Assembly: GCA_016125185.1 (NCBI GenBank)
Contig: WGMG01000006.1
Span: 1,922,001-1,986,000 of the forward strand
Origin: Armatimonadota bacterium
GTDB taxonomy: Bacteria > Armatimonadota > Fimbriimonadia > Fimbriimonadales > Fimbriimonadaceae
Direction: 5' to 3'
Length of the DNA stretch: 64,000 nt
The translations under genes and the position numbers were made by a program. The notes beneath the pieces were generated by a model. That model was not told where the DNA came from. It did not search any database and saw nothing but the letters and a program-made list of their open reading frames with translations. Below, in pieces: positions 35,566 to 45,173 of this stretch (within the stretch, counting starts at the first letter, position 1; each line of letters opens with the position of its first letter).

Positions 35566-37260
35566 CTACTTCGGCTTCGGAAAAACGTTATGCGTATCCG
35601 CCCACATCTGCCACCGATGCGACAGCCGATCCACAACGTCCGGATACTCGTCCGCCAAATCCTTCAGCTCCGTCTGATCCTGATTGATCCGGTACAAATG
35701 CCACTTCGGATTCCCCGATAGCGACACCAGTTTCCACACATCGTCGCGGATATACCGCGCCCCAAAGTGCTCATTGAACAGCAGGCCGTGCTGGGTCTTT
35801 GACTCTGTTCCCTTCAAAGTCGACAAGAAGCTGATCCCCGTCGTCGGCGTGATCTCATGCCCACGGTAAGTCGTCGGATACTTCGCACCCGCCATCTCGC
35901 AGAACGTCGCCATGAAGTCCATCACGTGCCCCCAATGGTCCGTGTACCCGCCCTTATGCCGAATACCCTTCGGCCAGAACGCAATCATTGGCGTGTGCAG
36001 GCCGCCCTCATACGACTGCGCCTTGGCGTACTGGTAAGGCGTGTTCGCCACGTTCGCCCATCGCGGCCCGATCGAACCGAACTGCGTTTCCGGCCCTGGC
36101 ATCACCTTCTTCTTCACCGGATAGGCAATCTTCCGACCGTCGCGCGTTTCGCTCGGGCGGTCAAACCCCGGCCCATACGCCGCCGAAACCTCCGGGCTCG
36201 CCCCGTTGTCGCTCAGGAACAGAATCAGCGTGTTGTCGAGCTTTCCGTTCTTCCGCAAAGCATCGATGATCCGGCCGATTCCCTGGTCCATCCGGTCCAC
36301 CATCGCCGCATGAACCGCCATCGCCCTGGCGTCCCAATCCTTGTCTGGATTATCCTCCCATTTCAAGTCGCTTCCCATTCGCGGCGACATCGGCGCCTTC
36401 GCCGGGTCGATCAACCCCATCTTCACCATCCGCTGGTACCGCGCCTCCCGAATCGCATCCCAACCCACCTTGTAGGTGTCCTCATACTTGGCGATCTCCT
36501 CCTTCGGAGCCATCAGCGGCCAATGCGGCGCGGTTTGTGCGACATAAAGGAAAAACGGCTTATCGTCTTTGCTGAACTCGTTGATATCCTCGACCGCCGT
36601 GTTGTTGATCGCGTCGGTGTGGTAGTACCCCTTCGGCACGCTCTCCACCGGCTTCGTCCCTTCCACTAAAGCAAAGGGGTCAAAGTAGTCGACCACTCCC
36701 CAAAGATTCCCGTAATACTTCTCGAAGCCGCGGTTGACCGGATACTGCTCGACCGGCGAGAAGAAAGGATGCGACTCCTGATGGTTCAGCCACTTCAGTT
36801 GCGCTTCCCCCGTCGGCTGTTCCTCGGTGTTCGAAACGTGCCACTTGCCCGCCATCGCCGTGTGGTACCCGGCGCTCTTCAAAACCTCGGCCAGCGTCAC
36901 CGTGTTATCCGTCAGATAACCGCGATAACCCGGCTTGCTTCGGTCCGTCGTCATCTCGCCAATCCCGGCCTGCTGGTTATAGAGGCCGGTCAGAAGCGAC
37001 GCCCGAGTCGGACAGCATCGCGACGTGTTGTAAAACTTGCGGAACCGCAGGCCGTTCTTGGCCAAAAAGTCGATATTTGGGGTGTGAATCTCGCCGCCGT
37101 AGCAGCCGACATCCGAAAAGCCGAGATCGTCCGCCAGGATCAGCACGATATTGGGCCGCGTGTCCTTCTTAACCGGCGTCCCCGGCGAAGAAACCGGAAA
37201 CACCAAGGCGAGCAGCAACAAGAAAAACAGCCTTCGGAACTTCATCGACACACCCTTCAT
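35566..37260 (-). CDS. Secreted sulfatase (formylglycine type)
   Basis: 564 residues. Signal peptide about 1-27, then RPNIVLILADDLGFSDVGCYGGEIHTPNID with the metal-binding Asp pair. The FGly motif is in SRCCPTRASLLTG (C-x-P-x-R, Cys near 82). HTAMAGKWHV, a TAPHWPL segment and ILFLSDNGASPE complete the active site. Sulfatases of this class remove sulfate from polysaccharides or small esters and need a formylglycine-generating enzyme, which is not seen here. I chose ATG 37260 (GAGG eight bases upstream); ATG 37245 is possible. Confidence 0.9.
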   Translation of the reverse strand: MKGVSMKFRRLFFLLLLALVFPVSSPGTPVKKDTRPNIVLILADDLGFSDVGCYGGEIHTPNIDFLAKNGLRFRKFYNTSRCCPTRASLLTGLYNQQAGIGEMTTDRSKPGYRGYLTDNTVTLAEVLKSAGYHTAMAGKWHVSNTEEQPTGEAQLKWLNHQESHPFFSPVEQYPVNRGFEKYYGNLWGVVDYFDPFALVEGTKPVESVPKGYYHTDAINNTAVEDINEFSKDDKPFFLYVAQTAPHWPLMAPKEEIAKYEDTYKVGWDAIREARYQRMVKMGLIDPAKAPMSPRMGSDLKWEDNPDKDWDARAMAVHAAMVDRMDQGIGRIIDALRKNGKLDNTLILFLSDNGASPEVSAAYGPGFDRPSETRDGRKIAYPVKKKVMPGPETQFGSIGPRWANVANTPYQYAKAQSYEGGLHTPMIAFWPKGIRHKGGYTDHWGHVMDFMATFCEMAGAKYPTTYRGHEITPTTGISFLSTLKGTESKTQHGLLFNEHFGARYIRDDVWKLVSLSGNPKWHLYRINQDQTELKDLADEYPDVVDRLSHRWQMWADTHNVFPKPK

Positions 37261-37314
37261 CTTACTTACCTCGCGCTCCAAGAACCAGGCGGACTCAAAA
37301 AGTGGACATATGAC

Positions 37315-37872
37315 CTACCCCTTCACCCGGAAGCAATCCGGGTGATGGTCGTCCACCATCCCCACCGCCTGCATCCACGCGTATACGATCACCGGACCGC
37401 AGAACTTAAACCCCTTGATCTTCAACGCCGTCGAAATCGTCGCCGACAGCGGCGTCTCCGCTGGCACCACCCCGGACCGATTGACGATCGGCTTGCCATC
37501 CACAAAGCTCCAAACGAACTTCGAGAAATCGTCGATTTCCAAGAACTTGCGAGCCACTTCGATCGTCGCCAAAATCTTGGCCCGCGACCGAACGATTCCC
37601 GGATCATTCATCAGCCGCTCCACATCTTCGTCCCCATAGTCAGACACCACTACCGGGTCGAACCCATCGAACGCCGCTCGAAAGGAATCCCGCCGCTTCA
37701 AAATCACCGACCAAGACAACCCCGCCTGAAAGCCCTCCAGCATCAGCGTTTCCCAAAGCATCCGGCTGTCGTAAACCGGAATGCCCCACTCTTCGTCGTG
37801 ATATCGCTCCATCACCGGGTCGCCGTTCGCCCAGGAACATCGTTGAACCGCCACATCAATCATAGTAGACAT
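37315..37872 (-). CDS. tag: DNA-3-methyladenine glycosylase I
   Basis: 185 residues from ATG 37872. The Tag family pattern is clear: RCSWANGDPVMERYHDEEWGIPVYD (zinc Cys and His), LMLEGFQAGLSWSVILKRR with the catalytic Glu, and DDHHPDCFR with the C-terminal zinc His/Cys pair. It removes 3-methyladenine from alkylated DNA in the cytoplasm. Starts at 37893 and 37863 are also possible; I prefer 37872 because GGAGGCGG lies about 10 bases upstream. Confidence 0.92.
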   Translation of the reverse strand: MSTMIDVAVQRCSWANGDPVMERYHDEEWGIPVYDSRMLWETLMLEGFQAGLSWSVILKRRDSFRAAFDGFDPVVVSDYGDEDVERLMNDPGIVRSRAKILATIEVARKFLEIDDFSKFVWSFVDGKPIVNRSGVVPAETPLSATISTALKIKGFKFCGPVIVYAWMQAVGMVDDHHPDCFRVKG

Positions 37873-37960
37873 CAGTTTACATACCGCCTCCATTTTTGAC
37901 AAGCCCCTTTTCTAGAAATTTTTCCAAACCCGACCGCCCCAGAGGTACCTTTACAGGTGG

Positions 37961-38881
37961 ATGGCTCAATTTCGAGTTGGCTGTGTCCCCTATGTAAATG
38001 CGCGCCCACTGGTGGCCGTTTTCGACCAGCCCAATGAGTTCGTCGACGTCCTCTACGACGTCCCCTCGAAGCTTCCGGCGATGCTTGAATCCGGCAAGGT
38101 GGACGCCATTCTCGTCTCCAGTGTCGAGCTTCTGCGTCGCGACGACCTCTGGCCCGCCAGCACCGTCGGAATCATGAGCAATGGTCCGGTCCAAAGTGTC
38201 CGTCTTCTCTCAAAGGTGCCCGTCGGCCAGATCAAAAGCCTGGCCCTCGATCAAAGCAGCATGACCAGCAACATGCTCGCCCAAGTGCTTCTCGCCGAGC
38301 AAGGCGTCTTTCCCACCCTCGATAACCTGCCGCCCGATGGCCCCAATATGCTGAAGGACCACGACGCCTGCGTTCTCATCGGCGATCGAGGCTACGAAGC
38401 CGACGGGACAGGGTTGGTCGACATCGACCTCGGCCAGGCCTGGACCGAGATGACCGGTCTGCCGTTCGTGTGGGCCCTGTGGCTTGGACCGATTGCTAGC
38501 CAAGTGCTCACAAACATCCTGGGATATGCCTTTGCCGCCAGCGGCTTTGCATCCCTTCACCGCCTTATCGATACATCACCGGATTCGGCCCGCCCCCACG
38601 AACTAGATGCCCTTCGCGCGGTGTCAGAATCTGAGCAGTATCGTCGAGACTTTGTCATCCGCTCCGCTATGTCCCGATCGAGCTGGACCTACGACCAAGT
38701 CGAAAGCTATTTGGCCCACGGCGTCCGCTTCTCCAGCCACCGCGACAACGAGGCCCTCGCGAAATTTGCCGAGCTCATGACGAAGCACGGCCTATGCGAG
38801 GCGAAACTGCCGCACCAGGAATTCTTTGTGGGCCTTCATCAAGAGATTCTCGACCTCGTGCCGCAACCGGTTCAGAGATAG
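37961..38881 (+). CDS. mqnA: Chorismate dehydratase MqnA (futalosine menaquinone pathway)
   Basis: 306 residues in a periplasmic-binding-like fold used as an enzyme. FRVGCVPYVNARPLV opens the protein; SGKVDAILVSSVELLRRDD and IKSLALDQSSMTSNMLAQVLL are typical, with LIGDRGYEADG and DLGQAWTEMTGLPFVWALWLG later. MqnA makes 3-enolpyruvylbenzoate from chorismate, the first step of the futalosine route to menaquinone. Its partner genes are not in the window. The stop overlaps the convergent unknown gene by 10 bp. Confidence 0.9.
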   Translation: MAQFRVGCVPYVNARPLVAVFDQPNEFVDVLYDVPSKLPAMLESGKVDAILVSSVELLRRDDLWPASTVGIMSNGPVQSVRLLSKVPVGQIKSLALDQSSMTSNMLAQVLLAEQGVFPTLDNLPPDGPNMLKDHDACVLIGDRGYEADGTGLVDIDLGQAWTEMTGLPFVWALWLGPIASQVLTNILGYAFAASGFASLHRLIDTSPDSARPHELDALRAVSESEQYRRDFVIRSAMSRSSWTYDQVESYLAHGVRFSSHRDNEALAKFAELMTKHGLCEAKLPHQEFFVGLHQEILDLVPQPVQR

Positions 38882-39861
38882 ATCCGCAATCGCGGCTGAA
38901 AGCCCCGAAGCAGTGTCGCCGCGCGCTCCCGCACCACGTCATCCTTTGCCAGCAGGCTCACGGCCAAGCGGAAGAGATACAGCCTCGCCGTCGGACTCTT
39001 TGCCGCCCAGTCTCCAAGTTCCTCCTTGGTCACGCCGACGTCGCGGCGGAAAAGTAGTGGAGGCGACAGCGGAGAACCTGACTCAGAGGCGCAGGCGATT
39101 TGAAAACTGACGTGCCCCGGCTGTTCCCCTTCGACTCCGACAGACTTCGAAAACAGCGGACATATCGCGGCCGGAACCCAGTCGCCAAACTCCTCTGCCG
39201 CAAACGAGAGGTCCAGCATCCCCTCGCATAAAGCCTCATCACCCGTCAGTTTTGAAAGCCGTTCGATCGCCTTTTCAGGTTCAAGCGTGCGATAGTTCGG
39301 CAAGGGATCATCATCCCGTTCGATGGCCCGGGCGATCTTGCGCATCCAATCGTCTGCTCCATCGACCGTCGAATCGTGAGCCTTCGCCACCGTACGGGTC
39401 AAAATATCCCGGTCGGGCTCCGTCGCCTCGCGGTCCAGCGCAATCCGACCGTTCAACACGACTGCGCCGGGGATTCGCGCCCGACCGTCGAGTTGAAGCG
39501 CACACGTCTCGGCCATGCTGAGCAAAACCTTCGAACAATCGTCCGGCGTCAACAAAATCGACTTACCCGAAAGCCGAAAAGCATGAATGTCGAGAGCGTC
39601 GGACGTCTTGGCCGCTACCCACGGCCCGCCAACGTAACCAGCATCCGTCACCGGGACGGTTACAAAGAGCGAATTCGACGGCACCGCATTGCCGTGCAGA
39701 CTGTACGTTCCATCCCCCGCGATTGTCTCTGCAACTGCCTCGGGCTTCGCCGTCCTCTGAAAAAGAACGAGACGGAGAATTCCCGTGTCCTTACCCGCTA
39801 CCGTCACATGACCCCGCAGGGTCGTACCGAACGCGCACACTAGTCCGACAATTCCCAACAT
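38872..39861 (-). CDS. Secreted protein of unknown function
   Basis: 329 residues with a likely signal peptide (MLGIVGLVCAFGTTLRG). A beta-rich N-terminal half (LRGHVTVAGKDTGILRLVLFQR, like a carboxypeptidase regulatory or invasin-type sandwich) is followed by an acidic, helical C-terminal half (DADDWMRKIARAIERDDDPLP-like and EKAIERLSKLTGDEAL). The C-terminal part has weak HEAT-like character. I know no family match. Start at 39861 by SD-less ATG; the upstream region has only A-rich sequence. Confidence 0.55.
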   Translation of the reverse strand: MLGIVGLVCAFGTTLRGHVTVAGKDTGILRLVLFQRTAKPEAVAETIAGDGTYSLHGNAVPSNSLFVTVPVTDAGYVGGPWVAAKTSDALDIHAFRLSGKSILLTPDDCSKVLLSMAETCALQLDGRARIPGAVVLNGRIALDREATEPDRDILTRTVAKAHDSTVDGADDWMRKIARAIERDDDPLPNYRTLEPEKAIERLSKLTGDEALCEGMLDLSFAAEEFGDWVPAAICPLFSKSVGVEGEQPGHVSFQIACASESGSPLSPPLLFRRDVGVTKEELGDWAAKSPTARLYLFRLAVSLLAKDDVVRERAATLLRGFQPRLRIYL

Positions 39862-39962
39862 CTTTTTTTACAAGGAGTCGATTTATCAAAGATAGATAAA
39901 CAGACCCCAAATCCCCCGAGAGGGATTGTAGTCGGGTTTTGTTCAGACGTCAAGTTAAGTTT

Positions 39963-41192
39963 TCATAAGGACCTAGGTCGCCTCATGCGATAAGCTAGAC
40001 CCGCCCCGCCGAAGAGGAGAAAGCCCCCTGTCCCGATGTACAAAAGCTGCGTCGGAGAATTGTTGGGCGGAACGTCATGCTGAAACGACTGCCCGGCCAA
40101 TTGCCGCACCTCGGCGTCGGATTTTGGCCGTTCCCCGATGACATACGGCACCGCTTTCGGGCCCTTCAGTCGATTATCCTGCGCCTGCGTTCCCACCGGC
40201 CCCATCGAGGTCATGTCTTTGACGTCTACCTTGTCTCCAAACTCCGCGCTTTTCAGCGTATAAGTCACCTGTTGGCTAAGGTGAGCCAGTGAGCCGCTTC
40301 GAAATTTCACGTCGACCTTGGTTGGCACCCTCGATCCGTTCGGATAGGTGTTGTAATGCTCGATATCGACCGTGAAGTACGGCGTCTTTGCGACCGACTC
40401 GGTAAAGTTGACCAAATCTCCCGAAGACGCATCGACCTCGAAGGTTTGCGTCTTTTTGTGGCCTTCCCGCACGACCTCTTGGTTCGCCCACGAAACGCCT
40501 CCCTCGATCCGCCCAAACCGATCGATCTGAACGAATTTACTGAGTGGGAGTCCGGCCAGAGGAATCGCCAAAACTCCACTGCCGATGGTCGATGGAAAGC
40601 TGTAAGTGGCCTCCTTATCGATATCCGCATCGATCCGTCCCGACGGCCCAAACCGGCCAACCGTGGAAAGCAACGAGCCGTTGCTAAAGTCGCGGATCAC
40701 GTCCTGCTTATAGCTCATCGGCATCTTTAGCCCTTTCAACGCGAGGTTCCTGGCCGTATTCTCGGCGATCGCTTCGACCGCCTGCCAGTCCTCACCGGCG
40801 ACCTTTCGAGCCAAAACCTTCTTCTCCACCGCCACCATGCTGCCAAACCGCCGTACGACGATCGTCCCCTTTTCCCACTTCTCGCCCGCATTGCGTCGGC
40901 TCATCTTCTGCCGGTAGAGCCAAACCCGGTCCAAATCGGCCTGAGTGTTGCCCATCTTCAACAGCGATTCTCGAATCTTGTCCGTCATTGGCGTCGGCGG
41001 CACAATCTGGCGAGCGTCTTCCCAACGCACATAGTCAAATTCGTATTGAGATCGATTCGATTCGGCTCCCCGAAAAAGGTCGTTTTCCAAAATGCGATTG
41101 GCTGGCTCGCCAGGGTTGGCCGCACAATGCGCCGCCACCAAAGTGACGGCGCAAAGGATCGGTCCTACCCTACATGGGTTGGAATGCTTCAT
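39963..41192 (-). CDS. Secreted membrane-anchored protein of unknown function
   Basis: 409 residues from ATG 41192 (GGAG seven bases upstream; the GTG at 41207 is rejected). A signal peptide (about 1-26) leads to a large beta-rich domain (FRGAESNRSQYEFDYVRWEDARQ ... GVSWANQEVVREGHKKTQTFEVD). Near the C-terminus a membrane span (LLYIGTGGFLLFGGAGLAY) ends in RMRRPRSL, a sorting-like tail without a PEP motif. It is the last gene of a leftward unit with the Cys-rich peptide and the DUF1573-like gene. Confidence 0.6.
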   Translation of the reverse strand: MKHSNPCRVGPILCAVTLVAAHCAANPGEPANRILENDLFRGAESNRSQYEFDYVRWEDARQIVPPTPMTDKIRESLLKMGNTQADLDRVWLYRQKMSRRNAGEKWEKGTIVVRRFGSMVAVEKKVLARKVAGEDWQAVEAIAENTARNLALKGLKMPMSYKQDVIRDFSNGSLLSTVGRFGPSGRIDADIDKEATYSFPSTIGSGVLAIPLAGLPLSKFVQIDRFGRIEGGVSWANQEVVREGHKKTQTFEVDASSGDLVNFTESVAKTPYFTVDIEHYNTYPNGSRVPTKVDVKFRSGSLAHLSQQVTYTLKSAEFGDKVDVKDMTSMGPVGTQAQDNRLKGPKAVPYVIGERPKSDAEVRQLAGQSFQHDVPPNNSPTQLLYIGTGGFLLFGGAGLAYRMRRPRSL

Positions 41193-41233
41193 AAACAAAC
41201 TCCACAAAAACAGGTCTCGGCGACATCGCGACC

Positions 41234-41626
41234 CTAGTTCGTGATGTCCCCACCCGTACCGTTATCAAAGTCTTGGCAGGTAGGAGCATAGTCTGGGTTG
41301 TCCGTTACCGTTGTCCAAGAGACGTTCGTGAAATCACAATAGTTGCCGCCTGGATCGGATATACAGTACCCCTCGCGCTCATAGTAGAACGCGTAAACAA
41401 AGCTGTCGTGGCACCAACCGTAGGGGCCGTACTGACAAGAACTGCCCGTCGTGTGCTTTTCTTGCATGCACTGGGCGTCTGCCGTACATCCGCCGGGCGG
41501 ATTCACGTAGGCCCAAGCGGGGTCGTTTCGAAGGCATAGCCCCTGCATGTCGGCGACCACCGTCGCGGCAATGACGAATATCCCACAGGCCGATGCAACC
41601 ATCGGCAATTTTCGACTGATTTTCAT
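41234..41626 (-). CDS. Small exported Cys-rich protein
   Basis: 130 residues. A signal peptide (about 1-26) precedes a mature domain with eight cysteines at 31, 47, 53, 64, 72, 88, 97 and 117, an even number that could form four disulfides. It is aromatic- and Gly-rich (FVYAFYYEREGYC). The start overlaps the upstream DUF1573-like gene by four bases. Its size and cysteine density resemble short exported proteins found beside DUF1573 genes in other groups. No family could be named. Confidence 0.65.
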   Translation of the reverse strand: MKISRKLPMVASACGIFVIAATVVADMQGLCLRNDPAWAYVNPPGGCTADAQCMQEKHTTGSSCQYGPYGWCHDSFVYAFYYEREGYCISDPGGNYCDFTNVSWTTVTDNPDYAPTCQDFDNGTGGDITN

Positions 41627-42060
41627 GATCTATCTCCGAGATAGGCTAAAAACCGAAGGTCCAGACGACTGTCGTCGTGACCATTCACTTTGATTGTCGC
41701 GAGATTCCACACCCCCAACTTCACCGAATCGGTGGCGACACTCAGATCGCCCTCCGTGCTTTCCAGAGGCAGCAGATAATCCGAGTCGAACCGAAGGTCC
41801 AAACACGAGCAACCCGACGCCTTCGAAAGACGAATGGGGGTCATGGTGTTGTTGATGATGCGAAACTTCCCAGTCGCGATCTTCGATGTTCCGACTCTCA
41901 GCCTCAAATTGCTTTGGGCGAGAGTTAGCCCAGGCCGGAACCGCCATGGTGCGATGCCGTAAGCGGTGATCAATGCTCCGAGCACGATCAAAACCGCCGC
42001 GAACGAACGGCCAATCCACGTGCGTGAATGCCATTTTCGTTCCGATTTATCGCTGTCCAC
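41623..42060 (-). CDS. DUF1573-like membrane-anchored protein
   Basis: 145 residues from GTG 42060 (AGGA five bases upstream). The open frame continues to TTG 42156 with less support. It has an N-terminal cytoplasmic segment, a membrane span (SFAAVLIVLGALITAYG) and a beta-sandwich with GKFRIINNTMTPIRLSKASGCSCLDLRF, like the FxIxNxxxxPIxI...CxC core of DUF1573. The two cysteines (C-S-C) are conserved in that family. It is the first gene of the leftward operon 42060-39963. Confidence 0.62.
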   Translation of the reverse strand: MDSDKSERKWHSRTWIGRSFAAVLIVLGALITAYGIAPWRFRPGLTLAQSNLRLRVGTSKIATGKFRIINNTMTPIRLSKASGCSCLDLRFDSDYLLPLESTEGDLSVATDSVKLGVWNLATIKVNGHDDSRLDLRFLAYLGDRS

Positions 42061-42272
42061 AGTGTCCTGAAACGATATCACGCCTCGACCAGAAAAGCAA
42101 GTATTTTTACCAGGTTTTGGCAAATCATTGAATCTGTCGAAGAATTCTCTCGCCAATCTTACGGCGGGCGCTCCAAAGAACCGTTACGGTGCCGATACAA
42201 CCACAATTCCACGGGAAACACCCAATCTTGATAAAATATTTCCTGAATTAGTTAGATCGTTCTCATCATCCA

Positions 42273-42306
42273 AAGAAAAAGCACGGCCGCCATCGACGGC
42301 CGTGCC
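42273..42306 (-). terminator. Intrinsic terminator of the Ig-like repeat protein gene
   Basis: On the minus strand GCACGGCCG pairs with CGGCCGTGC (42281-42305) and is followed by TTTTTCTTT. It lies 22 bp after the stop of the gene at 42328. Confidence 0.9.
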
Positions 42307-42327
42307 ATTTTGTGCCAAAACCAGGTG

Positions 42328-43917
42328 CTAGCTCTTCTTCAGCAAACCGTCTGCGCGGCGGTTGTAGTTGCCACCGATCTCGCGGATGCTGAGGCTCAAG
42401 TCGAGGCGTCCGGCGCTATCGACCTTGCCCGTAAGCCGGATGTCCCATCGGCGATTCGATTTGTCCACGAGTTCGCCAACCGCCGAAAGCGACTGTCGAG
42501 CCCGATCGTACGTTCCCTTGAACGTGATGTGGAAGCCTTCGTTTCGCCCTGGAGCCAAGTAGCCGCTGACGTCCATCAGGTTGCTTCGCGAGTTCGACAG
42601 CTTGATCGAAGCGGTATGCGCCACCTTATCTCCTGCCAGGTTCACGACGTCGATGGTTCCTGCGTACGTTCCATCGATCTTAGCGTTCAGGTCGGCTCGC
42701 TCGCGGTCGACCGTAAACTTCTTCGTCGCCGACCAATCCTTCATGCCATTGCCGGTCGCCGTAACCTCGATGGTATAAACGCCCGCCTCATTGGTTCGAA
42801 TGTCCAACGACTTGCGGGTTGTCCCGTTGATCTCAAGATTCAGACGATACGAATCGCTGGCGACCACCCGTCCGCTCGGACCAAGCACTCGCACCGAAAC
42901 CGAAGCAGGCATCGTCTCGTTTCGACCACCCGTGTAATAGACTCCGATGTCAGCCGAGACCGTCTCATCCATCTTGATCTTCCCGCCTTTCATTCGAATG
43001 TCGCCGCTCAGCTTCATGTCGAAGTTGGTGCCAGAGGGATTCCCGGTGGTGCCACGCAGGCGATAAGTCTTATCGATCACGCTGGATGATGAATTTCGCA
43101 GGTCCAGCTTCTCGGTCACGCGACTCTGACCGCCGCCGTCGACCGTCACCGTATAGACCGCCTTCTTGGTCAACCGAACCGAGGCGTTCCCACTCGAATC
43201 CGTCGTAACCGTCTTGCTTTCGCTTCGGTCATCGGCTTCAAAAGTCACCCGCGCTCGCGAAATCGGATTGCGGCCCGACGAGTCCATCGTTCGCACCATC
43301 ACCATGCGCTCCAAAGTCGTTCGCTTCAGGTTGAAGACCGCAACGGTATCGCGTCGAAAGTTGGTTATCACACCAGCCGTGTACGTTTCGAAGCCGTTGG
43401 CCGAAACGCTCACCGAAGTGCGTGCATTCGGCGCATTGTCAATCGGGATGATGGCAAGCCCATTCGATCCCGACAAATATCGTTTCGCAACCGTCGCATT
43501 GCCAAGGGTGATCTCGGCCTGAGCGCCTCGGATCGGTTCGTTCGTATCGTCCGTTCGAGCGAAAACCAGAATCTTCTCAGACTTGTTCGGGCCTAAGCGA
43601 AAATCAATCTGGGTTGGCCTGTTGGATGACAACGTGACTTCTTTCATTTGGTATGCGAAGTCGTCCTTTGTCGCAACGACAATATACTTTCCACCCCGCA
43701 CTTTCGCCACAACCGCATTGCCGTCACGGTTAGTGACCGCGGCATTGACAAAGAACGGCGACTTCTCCGGACCGATAAGGACAATGGCGGCACCGGTAAT
43801 AGCTCGGCCAGCCGAATCTTTCACCGTCATAACGATGTCGGACTGGGCATTGGCTGCAACCGCTCCCAAGAGGAACGCGGTGACGCCGAAGAGTTTTGCA
43901 GTGCTATGACGTTTCAT
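42328..43917 (-). CDS. Secreted multi-domain Ig-like (carboxypeptidase-regulatory) protein
   Basis: 529 residues with a signal peptide ending ANA (about 24). Several consecutive beta-sandwich repeats are visible: MTVKDSAGRAITGAAIVL, FARTDDTNEPIRGAQAEITL, RTMDSSGRNPISRARVTFEAD and a later YSATKKFTVD-like domain (SVSVRVLGPSGRVVASDSYRL). These are carboxypeptidase-regulatory or SpaA/Cna-B style modules used for adhesion or surface structure. There is no PEP-CTERM tail. It is monocistronic with its own terminator. Confidence 0.78.
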   Translation of the reverse strand: MKRHSTAKLFGVTAFLLGAVAANAQSDIVMTVKDSAGRAITGAAIVLIGPEKSPFFVNAAVTNRDGNAVVAKVRGGKYIVVATKDDFAYQMKEVTLSSNRPTQIDFRLGPNKSEKILVFARTDDTNEPIRGAQAEITLGNATVAKRYLSGSNGLAIIPIDNAPNARTSVSVSANGFETYTAGVITNFRRDTVAVFNLKRTTLERMVMVRTMDSSGRNPISRARVTFEADDRSESKTVTTDSSGNASVRLTKKAVYTVTVDGGGQSRVTEKLDLRNSSSSVIDKTYRLRGTTGNPSGTNFDMKLSGDIRMKGGKIKMDETVSADIGVYYTGGRNETMPASVSVRVLGPSGRVVASDSYRLNLEINGTTRKSLDIRTNEAGVYTIEVTATGNGMKDWSATKKFTVDRERADLNAKIDGTYAGTIDVVNLAGDKVAHTASIKLSNSRSNLMDVSGYLAPGRNEGFHITFKGTYDRARQSLSAVGELVDKSNRRWDIRLTGKVDSAGRLDLSLSIREIGGNYNRRADGLLKKS

Positions 43918-43998
43918 ATCTTCTGATTATGAAACGCGTACGCCTATTCGGCAATTACAAAGTGTAGGTCCTTCGCCAGAAGAACCTACCGAAATACC

Positions 43999-45024
43999 TT
44001 ACTTCGCTACGAGTTCGCCCGCGGTCTTGATGACCTCGCGCTTGTATTCTTCAGTCGTCGCCTTGCCGCCAAGGTCGATGGTCAGGCATTGCCCTTCATC
44101 GCAGACCTGGAGAACCGCGTTGAGGATTCGATCTGCCTTCTCGTTCTCGCCCAGGTGGCGAAGCATCATCAGAGCCGACAGAAGGAGCGCTGTTGGGTTG
44201 GCGACGCCCTTGCCTGCGATGTCCGGCGCCGAACCGTGCACCGCCTCAAACACCGCGCATTTCGCGCCGATATTGGCCGAAGCCGCAAGCCCGAGACCGC
44301 CGACGAGACCGGCGCAAAGGTCGGAAACGATGTCGCCATAAAGGTTCTCGGTGACGATCACATCAAACTGCTCGGGGTTGATGACCAACTGCATACAGCA
44401 GTTGTCGACGATGATGTCGTCGGCCTTCAGATCGGGATATTCCTGCGCCGTCTTATAGAACTCTTCGAGGAACATGCCATCCGTGAGCTTCATGATGTTG
44501 GCCTTGTGGACAGCCGTGATGCGCTTTCGACCCTGTTTGCGAGTCATGTCGAACGCGTATTTGAACAAGCGCTGACATCCTGGCCGAGTGATGACCTTAA
44601 TCGATTGAGCGACGTCCGGATGGGCCTTATATTCGATGCCCGCATAGAGGTCTTCCGTGTTCTCTCGAACGATAATGAGGTCGATATGCTTACCTTCGAA
44701 CGGACCGTGGACGCCTGGCATCGTCTTCGTCGGTCGAACGTTCGCAAAGAGATCGAGGGCCTGACGAAGGATCACGTTCGCAGATTTATGGCCGGTGCCC
44801 ACCGGCGTGGTGGTCGGCCCTTTGAGCGCAATTCCCAGTTCGCGGATGGTTTCGATGGTCTCCTGCGGCATGGCATCTTTGCCTTTTTCGACCGCACCAA
44901 GACCGCCTTCCAGGTAAACCCATTCGGCTTCGAACCCTACAGATTCGAGGATGGAAATCGTCGTCCGAGTGATCTCCGGCCCGATTCCATCGCCAGGGAT
45001 AACCGCAATCTTTCGTTTGCTCAT
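43999..45024 (-). CDS. NAD-type isocitrate/homoisocitrate dehydrogenase
   Basis: 341 residues of the beta-decarboxylating dehydrogenase family. IAVIPGDGIGPEIT, RENTEDLYAGIEY (substrate loop typical of NAD-dependent isocitrate dehydrogenases), the catalytic VHKANIMK and DNCCMQLVINPEQFDVIVTENLYGDIVSD are present, as is FEAVHGSAPDIAGKGVANP. It most likely oxidises isocitrate to 2-oxoglutarate in the TCA cycle. 3-Isopropylmalate and homoisocitrate are less likely. It stands alone. Confidence 0.88.
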   Translation of the reverse strand: MSKRKIAVIPGDGIGPEITRTTISILESVGFEAEWVYLEGGLGAVEKGKDAMPQETIETIRELGIALKGPTTTPVGTGHKSANVILRQALDLFANVRPTKTMPGVHGPFEGKHIDLIIVRENTEDLYAGIEYKAHPDVAQSIKVITRPGCQRLFKYAFDMTRKQGRKRITAVHKANIMKLTDGMFLEEFYKTAQEYPDLKADDIIVDNCCMQLVINPEQFDVIVTENLYGDIVSDLCAGLVGGLGLAASANIGAKCAVFEAVHGSAPDIAGKGVANPTALLLSALMMLRHLGENEKADRILNAVLQVCDEGQCLTIDLGGKATTEEYKREVIKTAGELVAK

Positions 45025-45173
45025 TACTGATTAATATTGGCAAAATTACCGGGGATAAGTATTGGTTCGTTAAAAGTTTCGTTTGAACCTGACGTCGAAA
45101 GTCACGAAGTTCAAGTCGGTGGCATGAAATCTGCACCTTTCATCCGCATAATATTTATGAGGTTCTTTAAGAA

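Noticed and set aside
35857-37899. Two long plus-strand open frames opposite the sulfatase and Tag genes
   Set aside because: They are complementary to well-conserved genes and translate to Arg/His-rich sequence without domains.
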